Of a stretch of 61,275 bases of DNA, positions 27,184 through 38,497 are shown one piece after another (within the stretch, counting starts at the first letter, position 1; every line of letters starts with the position of its first letter). The stretch comes from Laribacter hongkongensis DSM 14985. Its GTDB lineage: Bacteria; Pseudomonadota; Gammaproteobacteria; Burkholderiales; Aquaspirillaceae. The position numbers and the translations under genes are program-made. The notes below the pieces were generated by a model, which saw only the letters and a list, made by a program, of their open reading frames with translations, ran no database searches and was not told where the DNA came from. The DNA is taken from assembly GCF_000423285.1 (NCBI RefSeq), contig NZ_KE383998.1, forward strand, positions 38,540 through 99,814, in the 5' to 3' direction.

Positions 27184-29136
27184 CTAGCGTGGCCGGACGG
27201 GATGGAAGGTGAGCGGGATTTCGGTCGGCGGCGGCGACTTGAGGACGGATTTGCGGATCTTGCCCATCACGTGCATTTCGCACGGCCGGCATTCAAACTT
27301 CAGCGTCAGCACTTCGTTGCCGTTGACCAGCGTCATGGGGTCGGCCCGCACCTGTCCCATGACGCCCTGCACGCCCTTGGCCTGCTTCGGACACAGCTCG
27401 AAGGCGTAGCGCAGGCAGTGCTTGGTGATCATCAGCGACACCTCTCCGGCTTCCTCGTGCGCCTCGTAGGCGGCGTCGATCAGCCGGACGCCATGGCGGG
27501 CGTAGAAGTCGCGGGCGGCCTGATTGTAGACGTTGGCGAGATACGACAGCGTGTCGTCCGGGCAGACGGCCGGCGGTTCGGTGCCGGCCTTGCGCAGCGG
27601 TCGTTGCCATGCGGCCAGCCGCGCGGTTTCCAGTGCGGCCAGCACGTCGCGCCGCAGGGCATTCACCTGTCCGCCCGGCACGAACCACGGCTCGCGCAAA
27701 AAAAGTTCGATGCCGGCAGCCTCGAACATGGTGTTGCCCAAGCGGGAGAGGTTGTCGCGCAGGCCGGCCTCGGCCCGCGCAGCATCGCGTGCCGGCTCCA
27801 GCGGCATGACAAGGTCGCGGCTGGCGCTGATGCCGTCTTCGTCGCTGGCGGTCAGCGTCAGGCCCCGGGCGTTGTCGCGCAGGGTCAGCCACACGCGCAC
27901 GCGCCGCTCGGCCGATTTCTTGCCCAGTGCCTGCTCCCAGGCATGGTCGCGGTTGCGGTTGACCTGCACGCCGGGCACCAGACCGGCCAGTTCGGCCATC
28001 GGCTCGTTCGGCCAGACCCGCCAGCGTCCCTCGCCCAGTGCTTCGACCCGGTTGGCCTGCACGCCGACCACTTCCCGTTTTTTCATGTAGTTGAGGCCGT
28101 CGCCATTGGCCATGGCGGCGGAGGTGTCGAGGTCGAACCAGTCCGCGCCGGTGCGGCTGACCGTGCCCAGCGCCACGCCGACGTATTTGGGTGAATCAAA
28201 GGCGCCGATGTCGGCCTGCCGTTCGCGGGTGAAGTAGTCGGTGCTGCCGCGGTGGAAGGTTTTGTCCGGGTCGGGCGTAAAAAGATGGGTGGTGCGGCCG
28301 CTGGACGCCGGAGCCAGTTCCGGACGGGCCTCGAGGAGGCCGTCCAGCAGTTGCCGGTAGTGGGCGGTGATGTTCTTGACGTAACCGGCATCCTTGTAGC
28401 GGCCTTCGATCTTGAACGAGCGTACGCCGGCGTCCACCAGCGCCATCAGGTTGTCCGACTGGTTGTTGTCCTTCATCGACAGCAGGTGCTTGTCGAATGC
28501 CACCACCCGGCCGGATTCGTCCTTGAGGGTGTAAGGCAGGCGACAGGCCTGCGAGCAGTCGCCGCGGTTGGCGCTGCGCCCGGTCTGGGCGTGGCTGATG
28601 TAGCACTGGCCGGAAAACGCCACGCACAGGGCGCCGTGGATGAAGTATTCCAGCGTGGCCTGCCCGTCGACGGCAGCATGGATGGCGTGGATGTCCTTCA
28701 GGCCGAGCTCGCGCGCCAGCACCAGCTGCGAAAAGCCGACGTCGGCCAGGAAACGGGCTTTTTCCGGCGTGCGGATGTCGCACTGGGTCGAGGCATGCAG
28801 TTCGATCGGCGGCAGGTCGAGTTGCAGCAGGCCCATGTCCTGCACGATCAGCGCATCCACGCCGGCATCCCACAGCTGCCACACCAGATCGCGGGCTGCT
28901 TCCAGCTCGTTGTCGTGGAGGATGGTGTTGAGGGTGACAAAGATGCGGGCGTGGTAGCGATGGGCAAATCCGCACAGTCCGGCAATGTCCGCGACGGAAT
29001 TGGTGGCATTGTGCCGCGCACCGAAGCCCGGCCCGCCGATATACACGGCATCGGCACCGTGGAGGATGGCCTCCCGGCCGATGTCAGCGGTTTTGGCGGG
29101 AGCCAACAGTTCAAGATGATGGGCGGGCAGACTCAT
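27184..29136 (-). CDS. rlhA: U32 family protein, 23S rRNA 5-hydroxycytidine synthase RlhA
   Basis: The 650-aa size and two-part architecture match RlhA (YdcP), which hydroxylates C2501 in 23S rRNA, rather than the shorter tRNA enzyme TrhP. The U32 domain starts LELLAPAKTADIGREAILHGADAVYIGGPGFGARHN. The family signature region with conserved cysteines is SGQCYISHAQTGRSANRGDCSQACR, and FKIEGRYKDAGYVKNIT follows. A long C-terminal part has more Cys (ECRPCEMHVMGK). These cysteines may hold an Fe-S cluster. It leads a minus-strand pair with the PlsC-like gene. Confidence 0.88.
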   Translation of the reverse strand: MSLPAHHLELLAPAKTADIGREAILHGADAVYIGGPGFGARHNATNSVADIAGLCGFAHRYHARIFVTLNTILHDNELEAARDLVWQLWDAGVDALIVQDMGLLQLDLPPIELHASTQCDIRTPEKARFLADVGFSQLVLARELGLKDIHAIHAAVDGQATLEYFIHGALCVAFSGQCYISHAQTGRSANRGDCSQACRLPYTLKDESGRVVAFDKHLLSMKDNNQSDNLMALVDAGVRSFKIEGRYKDAGYVKNITAHYRQLLDGLLEARPELAPASSGRTTHLFTPDPDKTFHRGSTDYFTRERQADIGAFDSPKYVGVALGTVSRTGADWFDLDTSAAMANGDGLNYMKKREVVGVQANRVEALGEGRWRVWPNEPMAELAGLVPGVQVNRNRDHAWEQALGKKSAERRVRVWLTLRDNARGLTLTASDEDGISASRDLVMPLEPARDAARAEAGLRDNLSRLGNTMFEAAGIELFLREPWFVPGGQVNALRRDVLAALETARLAAWQRPLRKAGTEPPAVCPDDTLSYLANVYNQAARDFYARHGVRLIDAAYEAHEEAGEVSLMITKHCLRYAFELCPKQAKGVQGVMGQVRADPMTLVNGNEVLTLKFECRPCEMHVMGKIRKSVLKSPPPTEIPLTFHPVRPR

Positions 29137-29211
29137 GCGGCAACTTCCGGCGGCAACTCACGAAGGGGCGGAAGTATAGCGGAATCAAGGTGCTACGCCA
29201 GGATTTGCCGG

Positions 29212-30255
29212 TTACAGCGCTACCAGGTCACTTCCCGAGGCCAGACGGTAGCAGTTGCGGCCATCACCCTTGGCCTGCAACAGCGCCAGATCGGCGCGGT
29301 GCAGCAGTTTTTCGATGCTTTCGTCTTCACGGGAAAGTTCGGCCACGCCGATGCTGATCGAACAGGCTATCTGCTGCCCTTCCCACGGAAACGGCCGCGT
29401 GCACATGGCATCGCACAGCTGCTGCGCAACGGCACAGGCCCGGTCGGCCTGCTGGCGCGGCAGGATGACGGCAAACTCTTCGCCACCACAGCGGCCGATG
29501 ATGTCGCTGCCACGCAACTGTTCGCGCAGGCGGCGTCCTGCTAGCCGCAGCACCTGGTCACCGGCGGCGTGTCCCCAGGTGTCGTTGACCTTCTTGAAGA
29601 AATCGATGTCCAGCATCAGCGCCGACAGGGGCGCGCATTCCTGCCGTGTCAGGTCCAGCGCTTCCGACGCCAGCTCGAAAAACACCCCGCGCGAATAAAC
29701 GCCGGTCAGGCTGTCGTACATCGCCATCTGCCGCAACTGGGCATTGGCCATTTCCAGCTCGGCCGTGCGCAGGGCCACGCGCTGTTCCAGCAGTTCGTTT
29801 TCCCGCCGCAGGACTTCCTGGGCCTGCCGCAGCGCAGTGACATCGCGGCTGATGCCCAGAAGGAAGCTGACCCGTCCGTCCGGGCCATGGGCCGGCACCA
29901 GCAGGGTCATCCAGTGGTGTACGGCATCGCTGTCGGTCACCGTGCCGGTTTCCTCGTAGGTATACGGCTTGCCGGAGGACACGCACTGCCGGTAACGCTC
30001 GAGCACGGTTTCCTGGTACGGCCCGGCAACCAGTTCCCGCACCGGGCGATGACGGGTCTTCCCGGCGGGCAGGCCGATGTAGGACTGCAAGGCCGGATTG
30101 CAGTCCTCCAGGATAAAGTCGCCGTCGGCGGTACAGGAAACCAGAAAGATGTGGTCGGGAAACTCCTGCCACAGGCTTTCAAAGACCGACAGGTGGTCTC
30201 TCAGTATCTCTGCCCATCCGGCAGGGCTGACAGGCGAAGGGCAAAATTGCAACAC
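29212..30255 (-). CDS. PAS-GGDEF diguanylate cyclase
   Basis: This 347-aa soluble protein has a PAS/PAC sensor at about residues 20-155 (FLVSCTADGDFILEDCNPALQSYIGL and a PAC GISRDVTALRQAQEVL). A short coiled coil and a C-terminal GGDEF domain follow. The active site reads GGEEF, and the inhibitory site RxxD (RGSD) stands exactly five residues before it, so both synthesis of cyclic-di-GMP and product inhibition look intact. The frame begins with GTG at 30255. It diverges from the DUF917 gene. Confidence 0.9.
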   Translation of the reverse strand: MLQFCPSPVSPAGWAEILRDHLSVFESLWQEFPDHIFLVSCTADGDFILEDCNPALQSYIGLPAGKTRHRPVRELVAGPYQETVLERYRQCVSSGKPYTYEETGTVTDSDAVHHWMTLLVPAHGPDGRVSFLLGISRDVTALRQAQEVLRRENELLEQRVALRTAELEMANAQLRQMAMYDSLTGVYSRGVFFELASEALDLTRQECAPLSALMLDIDFFKKVNDTWGHAAGDQVLRLAGRRLREQLRGSDIIGRCGGEEFAVILPRQQADRACAVAQQLCDAMCTRPFPWEGQQIACSISIGVAELSREDESIEKLLHRADLALLQAKGDGRNCYRLASGSDLVAL

Positions 30256-30350
30256 GTCAGCTCGCTAGAAATATGCAAAAGAAATATTTTGCCACCAAAC
30301 CTGATAAACAGAAGGCCCATTCATCAAAAAATCCGGGGAGATTCCACACC

Positions 30351-31499
30351 ATGCCGCAGCGTACCCTGACATCCACCGAACTGGAACAACTCGTACTCGG
30401 CGCCTGCCTGTTGGGCGGCGGCGGCGGCGGCCCGTTGAGCGGCGCCCAGCCCCTGCTCGACTATCTGCGCCGCAACCGCCTCACCGTCACGCTGGCCGGT
30501 CTGGCCGACCTGCCGGCAGACACACTGGGGGCGGTGGTCGCCGGCATCGGAGCCCCCAACGCCGCCAGCCAGTCCGGGGACTTCACCGAAGCCCCCCTGA
30601 ATGCCTTCCGCCGTTACGCCAAACTGCTGGATACCCCGCCCAGTGCCGTACTGCCGGCCGAAGTCGGCGCCATGAACAGCCTGATCCCCGCCGTGGTGGC
30701 AGCACAGACCGGCCTGCCCCTGATCGACGCCGACAGCGCCGGCCGTGCGCTGCCCACCCTCAACCTCGCCGCCTTCAATCTCGCTGCCCCACCCTCGCCC
30801 CTGCTGCTGGCCAACCAGCCGGCAGCCGGACAGGAAGGCGTCAGCATCACGCTCAACGCCGCCAACGCCAACCAGACCGACAGCCTCGTACGCGCCAACC
30901 TGTCGGCGACCGACGACACCGGCTACAGCCTCTTCGGCAGCGTCGGCGCCTTTTCGACCTGGGCCCTGACCCCGGCACAACTGGCGCACAGCAGCGTCAC
31001 CGGCAGCACCAGCCGGGCCATCCGGCTGGGTGCTGCCCTGCGCCGGGTGCAGACCGAAGGCGGCGATGCCGTGGCCGCCGTGCGTACGGCACTGGACGGC
31101 CAGCTGACCGTGCTGGCGCAAGGCACCATCCATGCAGTGGAACTGACCGAAGCCGGCGGCTTTGACCGCCTGCAGATCACCCTCGCCGCCGACGACGGCC
31201 GCATCGTCCACGTGCTCGCCGTCAACGAAAACCTGATCGCCTTTGCCGAAGGCAGTGCCGCCCCGCTGGCCGCCGCCCCGGACACGCTGGCTTGGCTCAC
31301 CGACGACGGGCACCCGCTGTCCAACAGCGAAATCCGGCCGGACACCGCCCTGCGCGCCTCCGTGCATCTGGGCCGGCGCATCAGCCTCCTCGGCATCCCC
31401 GCAGCGCCCATCCTGCGCGAACCGGTCCTTGCCAGCGGTTTTTCCGCACTGCTGGCCCAGTTGGGCTATTACGGAACTGCCCCCGCGCTGCCAGTGTGA
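30351..31499 (+). CDS. DUF917 family protein
   Basis: The 382-aa protein starts MPQRTLTSTELEQLVLGACLLGGGGGGP, the glycine-run opening of DUF917. This family is related to S-methyl-thiohydantoin desulfurase and hydantoin/oxoprolinase-associated proteins. The central PAEVGAMNSLIPAVVAAQTGLPLIDADSAGRALPTL segment is also typical. It stands alone here, with no hydantoinase or transporter gene beside it, so the substrate is unknown. The ATG at 30351 has GGGGAG about ten bases upstream; the earlier in-frame start lies in the leader. A terminator follows. Confidence 0.8.
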   Translation: MPQRTLTSTELEQLVLGACLLGGGGGGPLSGAQPLLDYLRRNRLTVTLAGLADLPADTLGAVVAGIGAPNAASQSGDFTEAPLNAFRRYAKLLDTPPSAVLPAEVGAMNSLIPAVVAAQTGLPLIDADSAGRALPTLNLAAFNLAAPPSPLLLANQPAAGQEGVSITLNAANANQTDSLVRANLSATDDTGYSLFGSVGAFSTWALTPAQLAHSSVTGSTSRAIRLGAALRRVQTEGGDAVAAVRTALDGQLTVLAQGTIHAVELTEAGGFDRLQITLAADDGRIVHVLAVNENLIAFAEGSAAPLAAAPDTLAWLTDDGHPLSNSEIRPDTALRASVHLGRRISLLGIPAAPILREPVLASGFSALLAQLGYYGTAPALPV

Positions 31500-31521
31500 A
31501 CACGTCTTTCCATCCTGCCCG

Positions 31522-31545
31522 GCCCGGTCCATGACCGGGCTTTTT
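31522..31545 (+). terminator. Rho-independent terminator of the DUF917 gene
   Basis: GCCCGGTC and GACCGGGC pair around CAT and are followed by five T. Confidence 0.9.
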
Positions 31546-31666
31546 CATTGCGTTTTCCGGCAGTTAAACATCATGTGGCATTGTTCACACATTGCACCAG
31601 CCGGGCGGATTTCTCTTAACCTGTAACCACTTCAACTTTTTGCCCTGTCGTCCGGAGCAATCCATC

Positions 31667-32035
31667 ATGTCCCGAAAACTGTCCCTTCGCCGCGCCACCG
31701 GCTGGAGTGCCGCCCTGGCGCTGGCCCTGGCCCTGAGCGTTCCGACCGCAGCCCACGCCGCCAGCCGCACCACCAAAGGTGCCGTACTCGGCGCCACCGT
31801 CGGCCTGCTGACCGGTAACGGCATCAAGGGTGCCGTTACCGGTGCCGCCGTCGGCGGCGGCCTCGGTGCCATCAGCGAACCCGGCCGCAAGGGCCGCAAA
31901 GCCACCAAGGGTGCCAAGACCGGAGCCGTGCTCGGCGCCACCGTCGGCCTGCTGACCGGCAACGGCCTGAACGGCGCCATCAAGGGTGCCGCAGCCGGCG
32001 CTGTCGGCGGCGCACTGGTCGGCCGCTACAACTGA
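31667..32035 (+). CDS. Glycine-zipper exported protein with internal duplication
   Basis: The 122-aa protein has a basic, hydrophobic signal peptide (cleavage near AHA|AS). It then contains two almost identical glycine-zipper blocks (residues about 36-69 and 84-117), each containing [16 protein letters not shown] basic linker ([12 protein letters not shown]) joins them. Glycine zippers pack transmembrane helices, so it may oligomerise in a membrane; there is no lipobox. A 57-bp DNA block is nearly repeated. It is followed 16 bp later by another small exported-protein gene, likely one operon. Function unknown. Confidence 0.8.
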   Translation: MSRKLSLRRATGWSAALALALALSVPTAAHAASRTTKGAVLGATVGLLTGNGIKGAVTGAAVGGGLGAISEPGRKGRKATKGAKTGAVLGATVGLLTGNGLNGAIKGAAAGAVGGALVGRYN

Positions 32036-32051
32036 TAACGAAAGACGCACG

Positions 32052-32393
32052 ATGAAAAAGACCCTCACCCTGATCGCCCTCGCCGCCGCGCTGTCGCCGC
32101 TGGCTGCCACCGCTGCTCCGGCCGCTGCCGGCGTCCCGGCCGAATTCTTCACCACCTGCACGGAAGCCAACGAAATGGCCAAGACCGACACCGCCGCCGT
32201 GTCGGACCTGATCGCCCGCCTCGGCAACGCCGCTGTCGAAGCCCGCGACCTGAAGATCAAACCGCGCCCCGACCTCGACAAGGACGTGATCAAGCACCTG
32301 AACGCCTACTGCTCGCAAGACCCGAACGGCCTCCTGATCACCGGCATGGACATCGCCATGCGCCAGGTCGCCGGCGAAAAGGTCGGCAAGTAA
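32052..32393 (+). CDS. Small periplasmic protein with a single Cys pair (HdeA-like?)
   Basis: The 113-aa precursor has a signal peptide (cleavage near ATA|AP) and a short, highly charged, helical mature part with exactly two cysteines, C36 and C87, able to form one disulfide. Size, helical content and the C...YC..DP spacing recall the HdeA/HdeB acid-stress chaperones, but identity is too low to be sure. It is the second gene of a pair with the glycine-zipper protein and ends just before a strong terminator. Confidence 0.75.
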   Translation: MKKTLTLIALAAALSPLAATAAPAAAGVPAEFFTTCTEANEMAKTDTAAVSDLIARLGNAAVEARDLKIKPRPDLDKDVIKHLNAYCSQDPNGLLITGMDIAMRQVAGEKVGK

Positions 32394-32419
32394 GCCGGCA
32401 GTTGCCGGTCTGCCCCATG

Positions 32420-32442
32420 CCCCGCTCCATGCGGGGTTTTTT
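32420..32442 (+). terminator. Rho-independent terminator of the small exported-protein operon
   Basis: CCCCGC and GCGGGG pair around TCCAT and are followed by six T. Confidence 0.92.
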
Positions 32443-32461
32443 GTTGTCAGACCAGGATATG

Positions 32462-33427
32462 TCAGCACCCGATCAGGAACTTGCTGTGATGCGGCAGCAG
32501 CAGGCGCACCAGCGTGACGGCCAGCATGGAGCCCCCCAGGGAAAACGCCATTCCCAGCGCATGCATGGCGTATGGGTTCAGCATCACAGGATGGCGGGCC
32601 AGCCACCAGCCCAGTCCCTCCATGAACAGGTAATGCAGGAAAAAGAGCCCGATGCTCGCATCAGCCAGCCACTTCATCCAGCATCCGGGCAGGCTCTCCA
32701 GCCAGCCAGCCGTCTGCCGCCGTTCCAGCCAGCCGTACAGCAGCAGGAACACGACGCCTTTTTGCAGGGAATTTACCCCGTAATAACGCAGCGAAAGGCC
32801 GTACAGGCAGACGGCTGCCACGGCCAGCCAGGCAAGACTGCGCCAGCGCCCCAGCCAGGCCAGGCTGCGCTGCCGGTATTTGGACAGCGCGATGCCCAAA
32901 AGGTAAAACGGCAGGAAATGCAGCAGTGACCAGCCGATGCTGTCGACCGGACGCGGCACCAGGACGGTCAGCAGGATCAGGAACGGCAGCACGACCAGCA
33001 CCCTGGCGTACTGGCGGGCATACCACAGCACGACCGAAATGGCCGTCATGCCCAGCTGTGCCGGGATGAACCAGTAAGGTAAAAGTGCATCACCCCGCAA
33101 CAGGTGCAGGGGATAGTCCTGTAGCACCCTGACAGGGCTTTCATGGTTCCGGAGTCCGTCACAGACAAGAATCAGCAGGCTCAGGACGCAATAGGGCAGG
33201 AACACATGGCGCAGTTTCTGTCCAAGAAACCGGCTGATCGTCCGGCGGTCACTGACCAGATGATGAAAGAGATAGCCCGAGATGATCGCGAAGAACACCG
33301 TGCTGTCCGTCCACAGGCGATGCCACCACGCCCATTGCTCCCAGGTCATGGAACCGTAATTGATGGCGTGCACGCCAATGACCAGCAGGATGGCGACCGC
33401 GCGCAGATAAACCAGGCTTGTGATCAC
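32462..33427 (-). CDS. Acyltransferase-3 family membrane protein
   Basis: The roughly 321-aa integral membrane protein has about ten hydrophobic segments and the acyltransferase-3 opening: VYLRAVAILLVIGVHAINYG with the catalytic His, followed by FFAIISGYL. Such proteins O-acetylate sugars of surface polysaccharides. The open frame extends into thiC and so must start later; I place it at GTG 33427, preceded by a G-rich stretch, but this is uncertain. It lies downstream of thiC on the same strand with a 146-bp gap. No polysaccharide genes are nearby, so its target is unknown. Confidence 0.82.
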   Translation of the reverse strand: MITSLVYLRAVAILLVIGVHAINYGSMTWEQWAWWHRLWTDSTVFFAIISGYLFHHLVSDRRTISRFLGQKLRHVFLPYCVLSLLILVCDGLRNHESPVRVLQDYPLHLLRGDALLPYWFIPAQLGMTAISVVLWYARQYARVLVVLPFLILLTVLVPRPVDSIGWSLLHFLPFYLLGIALSKYRQRSLAWLGRWRSLAWLAVAAVCLYGLSLRYYGVNSLQKGVVFLLLYGWLERRQTAGWLESLPGCWMKWLADASIGLFFLHYLFMEGLGWWLARHPVMLNPYAMHALGMAFSLGGSMLAVTLVRLLLPHHSKFLIGC

Positions 33428-33573
33428 CACGCCCCCCGTGTCCGGCCTGATGATGACCGGCACCGGAATACCGGCCAGCCAGGAAAAAAGCTGGAGATGT
33501 TCCAGCTTAGTGTTTTCCTTGCCTGCCCGGCCCGGTGAGGGATGGATGGCGTTCCCGGCAGTACAGGTGCGGC

Positions 33574-35601
<2,028 letters not shown>

Positions 35602-36402
35602 TTACCACCACGCGTGAAAATGATGCACCGGGCCGATGCCGTGACCGACCTCAAGCCGGTCGGCAGCATTCAGCGCGGCCGATAGCCAGGCCTTGGCTTC
35701 GCCCACGGTCTCGACCCAGCCGGCACGCTGCGGACGCAGGGCGGCCAGCGCCGCCGACAGGGTGCAACCGGTGCCATGGGTGTGGCGGGTGGCGACACGC
35801 GGCGCAACAAAGCGCTGGCGCAGGGCGGGCGTGACCAGCCAGTCCGGGCTGTCAGCGGTATCGGTAAGATGCCCGCCCTTCATCAGCACGGCCGGGGCAC
35901 CGAGCGCCAGCAGCCGGTCGGCCTGATCGAGCATGGCATCTTCAGTGCTCGCCACCGGCAGGCCCAGCAGGGCGGCGGCTTCGGGCAGATTGGGGGTAAT
36001 CAGGCTGGCGCGCGGCAGGAGTTCGTCACGCAGGGCCGTCACCGCTTCCGGCTCGAGCAGCGGGTGGCCGCCCTTGGCGATCATCACCGTGTCGAGCACG
36101 ACATGGGCGGGCTGCCAGCGGGCAAACCCGGCAGCAACCGCCCGGATGATGCCGGCGTTGGCCAGCATGCCGCACTTGACCGCATCGACGCGGATATCCT
36201 CGAACACCGCATCCAGCTGGGCGGCGACAAAGGCCGGCTCGACGGCAGCCACGGCGTTGACGCCCCGGGTGTTCTGCGCGGTCAGCGCAGTAATCACGCT
36301 CATGCCGTAGGCACCGAGCGCGGAAAAGGTCTTGAGGTCGGCCTGGATGCCGGCCCCGCCGCCAGAGTCGGAACCGGCAATGGTCAAGGCGTGGGGAATC
36401 AA
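35602..36402 (-). CDS. thiD: Hydroxymethylpyrimidine/phosphomethylpyrimidine kinase
   Basis: ThiD phosphorylates hydroxymethylpyrimidine twice. The 266-aa protein has the ribokinase-fold opening [26 protein letters not shown], the anion-hole motif [13 protein letters not shown] near the C-terminus, and GVNAV...A. after the first helix. Translation starts at TTG 36402, overlapping the thiE TGA as TTGA, a tight coupling. It is the third gene of thiM-thiE-thiD. Confidence 0.95.
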   Translation of the reverse strand: MIPHALTIAGSDSGGGAGIQADLKTFSALGAYGMSVITALTAQNTRGVNAVAAVEPAFVAAQLDAVFEDIRVDAVKCGMLANAGIIRAVAAGFARWQPAHVVLDTVMIAKGGHPLLEPEAVTALRDELLPRASLITPNLPEAAALLGLPVASTEDAMLDQADRLLALGAPAVLMKGGHLTDTADSPDWLVTPALRQRFVAPRVATRHTHGTGCTLSAALAALRPQRAGWVETVGEAKAWLSAALNAADRLEVGHGIGPVHHFHAWW

Positions 36403-37031
36403 GCAGTGTGTCCTTTCAGGGCGTAAAGCTCGCGGGTGACGGCGGCCGGATCAGCCGCCGTGCAAATGGCCGATACGACGGCCACGCCATCGACGCCGGC
36501 CGCAAACACTGCCCCGGCGTTGGCCGGGGCAATGCCGCCGATGCCGACCGTGGGCAGCGAAGTGGCCGCAGCCAGCCCGGCCAGTTGCGCCAGCCCCAGC
36601 ACGGGGGCGGCATCTTTTTTGGTGCTGGTGGCAAACACCGGGCCAAGGCCGAGGTAATCCGCCTCGGGCGGCACGGCGGCCAGCTGGCCGGCATGGTTGA
36701 CCGACAGGCCGATCAGCGCCTGCGGCCCCATCAGCTCACGCACCACCGCCACCGGCAGGTCCTGCTGGCCGACATGCACGCCATCCGCGCCCACGGCCAG
36801 CGCCACGTCGACCTGATCATTCACCACAAACACCGCACCGTCCTGCCGGCACAAGGGCTGCAAGGCGCGGGCGGCATCCAGCCACTGGCGTTTTTTCCAC
36901 TGCGGAGCGCGCAGTTGCACCACGCCGGCACCGCCGGCCATGGCCGCTTCGGTGACACGCAACATGCCGTCCAGCCCGCCGCACAGGTCGGGGTCAAGGA
37001 CGAGGTAAACCGAGTAATCAATCATCTTCAT
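36399..37031 (-). CDS. thiE: Thiamine-phosphate synthase
   Basis: ThiE joins HMP-pyrophosphate to thiazole phosphate. The 210-aa protein (from ATG 37031) has the TIM-barrel motifs [39 protein letters not shown], and the C-terminal phosphate-binding [11 protein letters not shown] and [10 protein letters not shown]. The ATG overlaps the thiM stop (ATGA); a GTG nine bases earlier is in frame but less likely. It lies between thiM and thiD. Confidence 0.95.
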   Translation of the reverse strand: MKMIDYSVYLVLDPDLCGGLDGMLRVTEAAMAGGAGVVQLRAPQWKKRQWLDAARALQPLCRQDGAVFVVNDQVDVALAVGADGVHVGQQDLPVAVVRELMGPQALIGLSVNHAGQLAAVPPEADYLGLGPVFATSTKKDAAPVLGLAQLAGLAAATSLPTVGIGGIAPANAGAVFAAGVDGVAVVSAICTAADPAAVTRELYALKGHTA

Positions 37032-37831
37032 GCCGGCCACCGCTGCGCCAGGTCAGCCGGCGTGAGTGCGGCGATTTCATCCAGCAGGTGCACGGCAAAG
37101 CTGCCGGGGCCGGCCGCCTTGTCGGCAGCGCGCTCGCCGGCAAGTTTCATCAGCGCACACGCCACCGCCGCACCGCTGAGCGGGTCGTCGGTCATCGCGG
37201 TCATGGCGGCGACCAGCGCCGACAGCGAGCAGCCGGTGCCGGTGACTTGTTGAAGCAGCGGGTGGCCGCCAGCGAGGGCTATCACCCGTTCGCCATCGGT
37301 AATGAAATCGGTTGCGCCGGTAACGGCAACCACGGCACCAGTGGCGTCTGCCAGCCGGCGCGCGGCGGCCAGCGCCATGGTGGAATCGTCGAGGCTGTCG
37401 ACCCCGCGCCCACGGCTGGCTTCACCGGCCAGCGCGAGGATTTCGGCCGGATTGCCACGGATGGCGGTCGGACGCTGGGACAGCAATTCGCGGCAGAACT
37501 GGGTGCGGAACGCCAGTGCGCCCACCGCAACCGGATCGAGTGTCCACGGGGTGCCGGCTTCCAGTGCGGCGGCCACCGCCACGCGCATGGCGTCGGCCTG
37601 AACGGGGGTCAGGGTGCCGACATTCACCAGCACGGCCGAGGCCATGCGGGCAAAGTCGCCGGCTTCTTCGCGGGCAATGACCATGGCCGGAGCAGCGCCG
37701 GCGGCCAGCAGGACATTGGCAGTGAACTGGGAAACGACCTGGTTGGTCAGGCAGTGCACCAGCGGCGGATGCTGGCGCACGAGATCAGGCAGCCGGATGG
37801 CGGCGGGCGGAAGGGGAAGCAGGTCCGACAT
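37028..37831 (-). CDS. thiM: Hydroxyethylthiazole kinase
   Basis: ThiM salvages hydroxyethylthiazole by phosphorylation. The 267-aa protein shows [29 protein letters not shown] at the N-terminus, the nucleotide-binding [12 protein letters not shown], and the C-terminal catalytic [17 protein letters not shown] precedes ATG 37831. It is the first gene after the TPP riboswitch, so its translation or the whole operon should fall when thiamin pyrophosphate is high. Confidence 0.95.
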   Translation of the reverse strand: MSDLLPLPPAAIRLPDLVRQHPPLVHCLTNQVVSQFTANVLLAAGAAPAMVIAREEAGDFARMASAVLVNVGTLTPVQADAMRVAVAAALEAGTPWTLDPVAVGALAFRTQFCRELLSQRPTAIRGNPAEILALAGEASRGRGVDSLDDSTMALAAARRLADATGAVVAVTGATDFITDGERVIALAGGHPLLQQVTGTGCSLSALVAAMTAMTDDPLSGAAVACALMKLAGERAADKAAGPGSFAVHLLDEIAALTPADLAQRWPA

Positions 37832-37893
37832 GACAGGTCCTCACGGCATGCCGCGGGGACGGACGGAGAGCGGATCTCCCGCTTCCATCGTGA

Positions 37894-37974
37894 CCTCCCT
37901 ACGCTGGCATGACCCAGATCAGGTGAATGCGGGTAAAGTCTCAGCCGGTGGCCAGGCCACACGACACCCCGAGT
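37894..37974 (-). promoter_or_regulatory. TPP riboswitch (THI element)
   Basis: On the minus strand the conserved elements appear in order: CGGGGTG, CTGAGA, ACCCGC, then TGATCTGGGTCATGCCAGCGTAGGGA, written here as shorter parts TGATCTGGG and ATGCCAGCGTAGGGA. These form the P1-P5 helices that bind thiamin pyrophosphate. It lies 63 bp upstream of thiM and after a good promoter. Confidence 0.95.
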
Positions 37975-37997
37975 CACGGTTGCAACAAAACGGCCCG

Positions 37998-38026
37998 ATT
38001 GTGCGAGCCGCCGGCAAGGGCGTCAA
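37998..38026 (-). promoter_or_regulatory. sigma70 promoter of the thi operon
   Basis: On the minus strand TTGACG (38026-38021), a 17-bp spacer, and CACAAT (38003-37998). Predicted start about 37991 places the TPP riboswitch at the beginning of the transcript. Confidence 0.7.
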
Positions 38027-38036
38027 CCTTGCCCGG

Positions 38037-38465
38037 TCAGCAGCCGGTTTCGCCTGCCATGTTGAGCAGGTTGAAGCCCGAAGGCGTATCCACTTCCAGC
38101 TGCGCCAGCACTGACTGGCGGCCGGCATGTGCGGCACCAGCGACCGACAGCTGCACCTTGACCTGCACCTGGCCGGTCGGATCGGCAAACAGCTGCACTT
38201 CCTGCTGCCCGCCCGGCAGGCTGGCACCGCTGGCCTGCTGGCGGCTGAGTTTCACCCGCTCGTCCCCGAGGCGGATCCGGGCAGCGCCCTGGGCATCGGC
38301 CACGAAGAACGTGCCGCCGGCTGGCTGGGTCAGCGTCATGCCACAGCCCTTGAGGTCAATGTCCTGTACCGCCAGCGGCCGCACGTTCATCGAACGCACG
38401 GTCGATGTCGAAGCGCAGGCGGTCAGCAGCAGGCCCAGCAGGGCGGGAAACAGCACTCGGTTCAT
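38037..38465 (-). CDS. Putative lipoprotein
   Basis: The 142-aa protein has a lipoprotein signal with lipobox LTAC (Cys 17). The mature part carries DLKGCGMTL and FNLLNMAGETGC, so it has at least two further cysteines and no recognisable enzyme domain. The composition suggests a beta-rich periplasmic protein. It follows the EamA exporter gene by 32 bp, possibly in one transcript. Function unknown. Confidence 0.75.
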   Translation of the reverse strand: MNRVLFPALLGLLLTACASTSTVRSMNVRPLAVQDIDLKGCGMTLTQPAGGTFFVADAQGAARIRLGDERVKLSRQQASGASLPGGQQEVQLFADPTGQVQVKVQLSVAGAAHAGRQSVLAQLEVDTPSGFNLLNMAGETGC

Positions 38466-38497
38466 GGCAGGCATTCCAGGCGAAAGACAAGCCGGCA

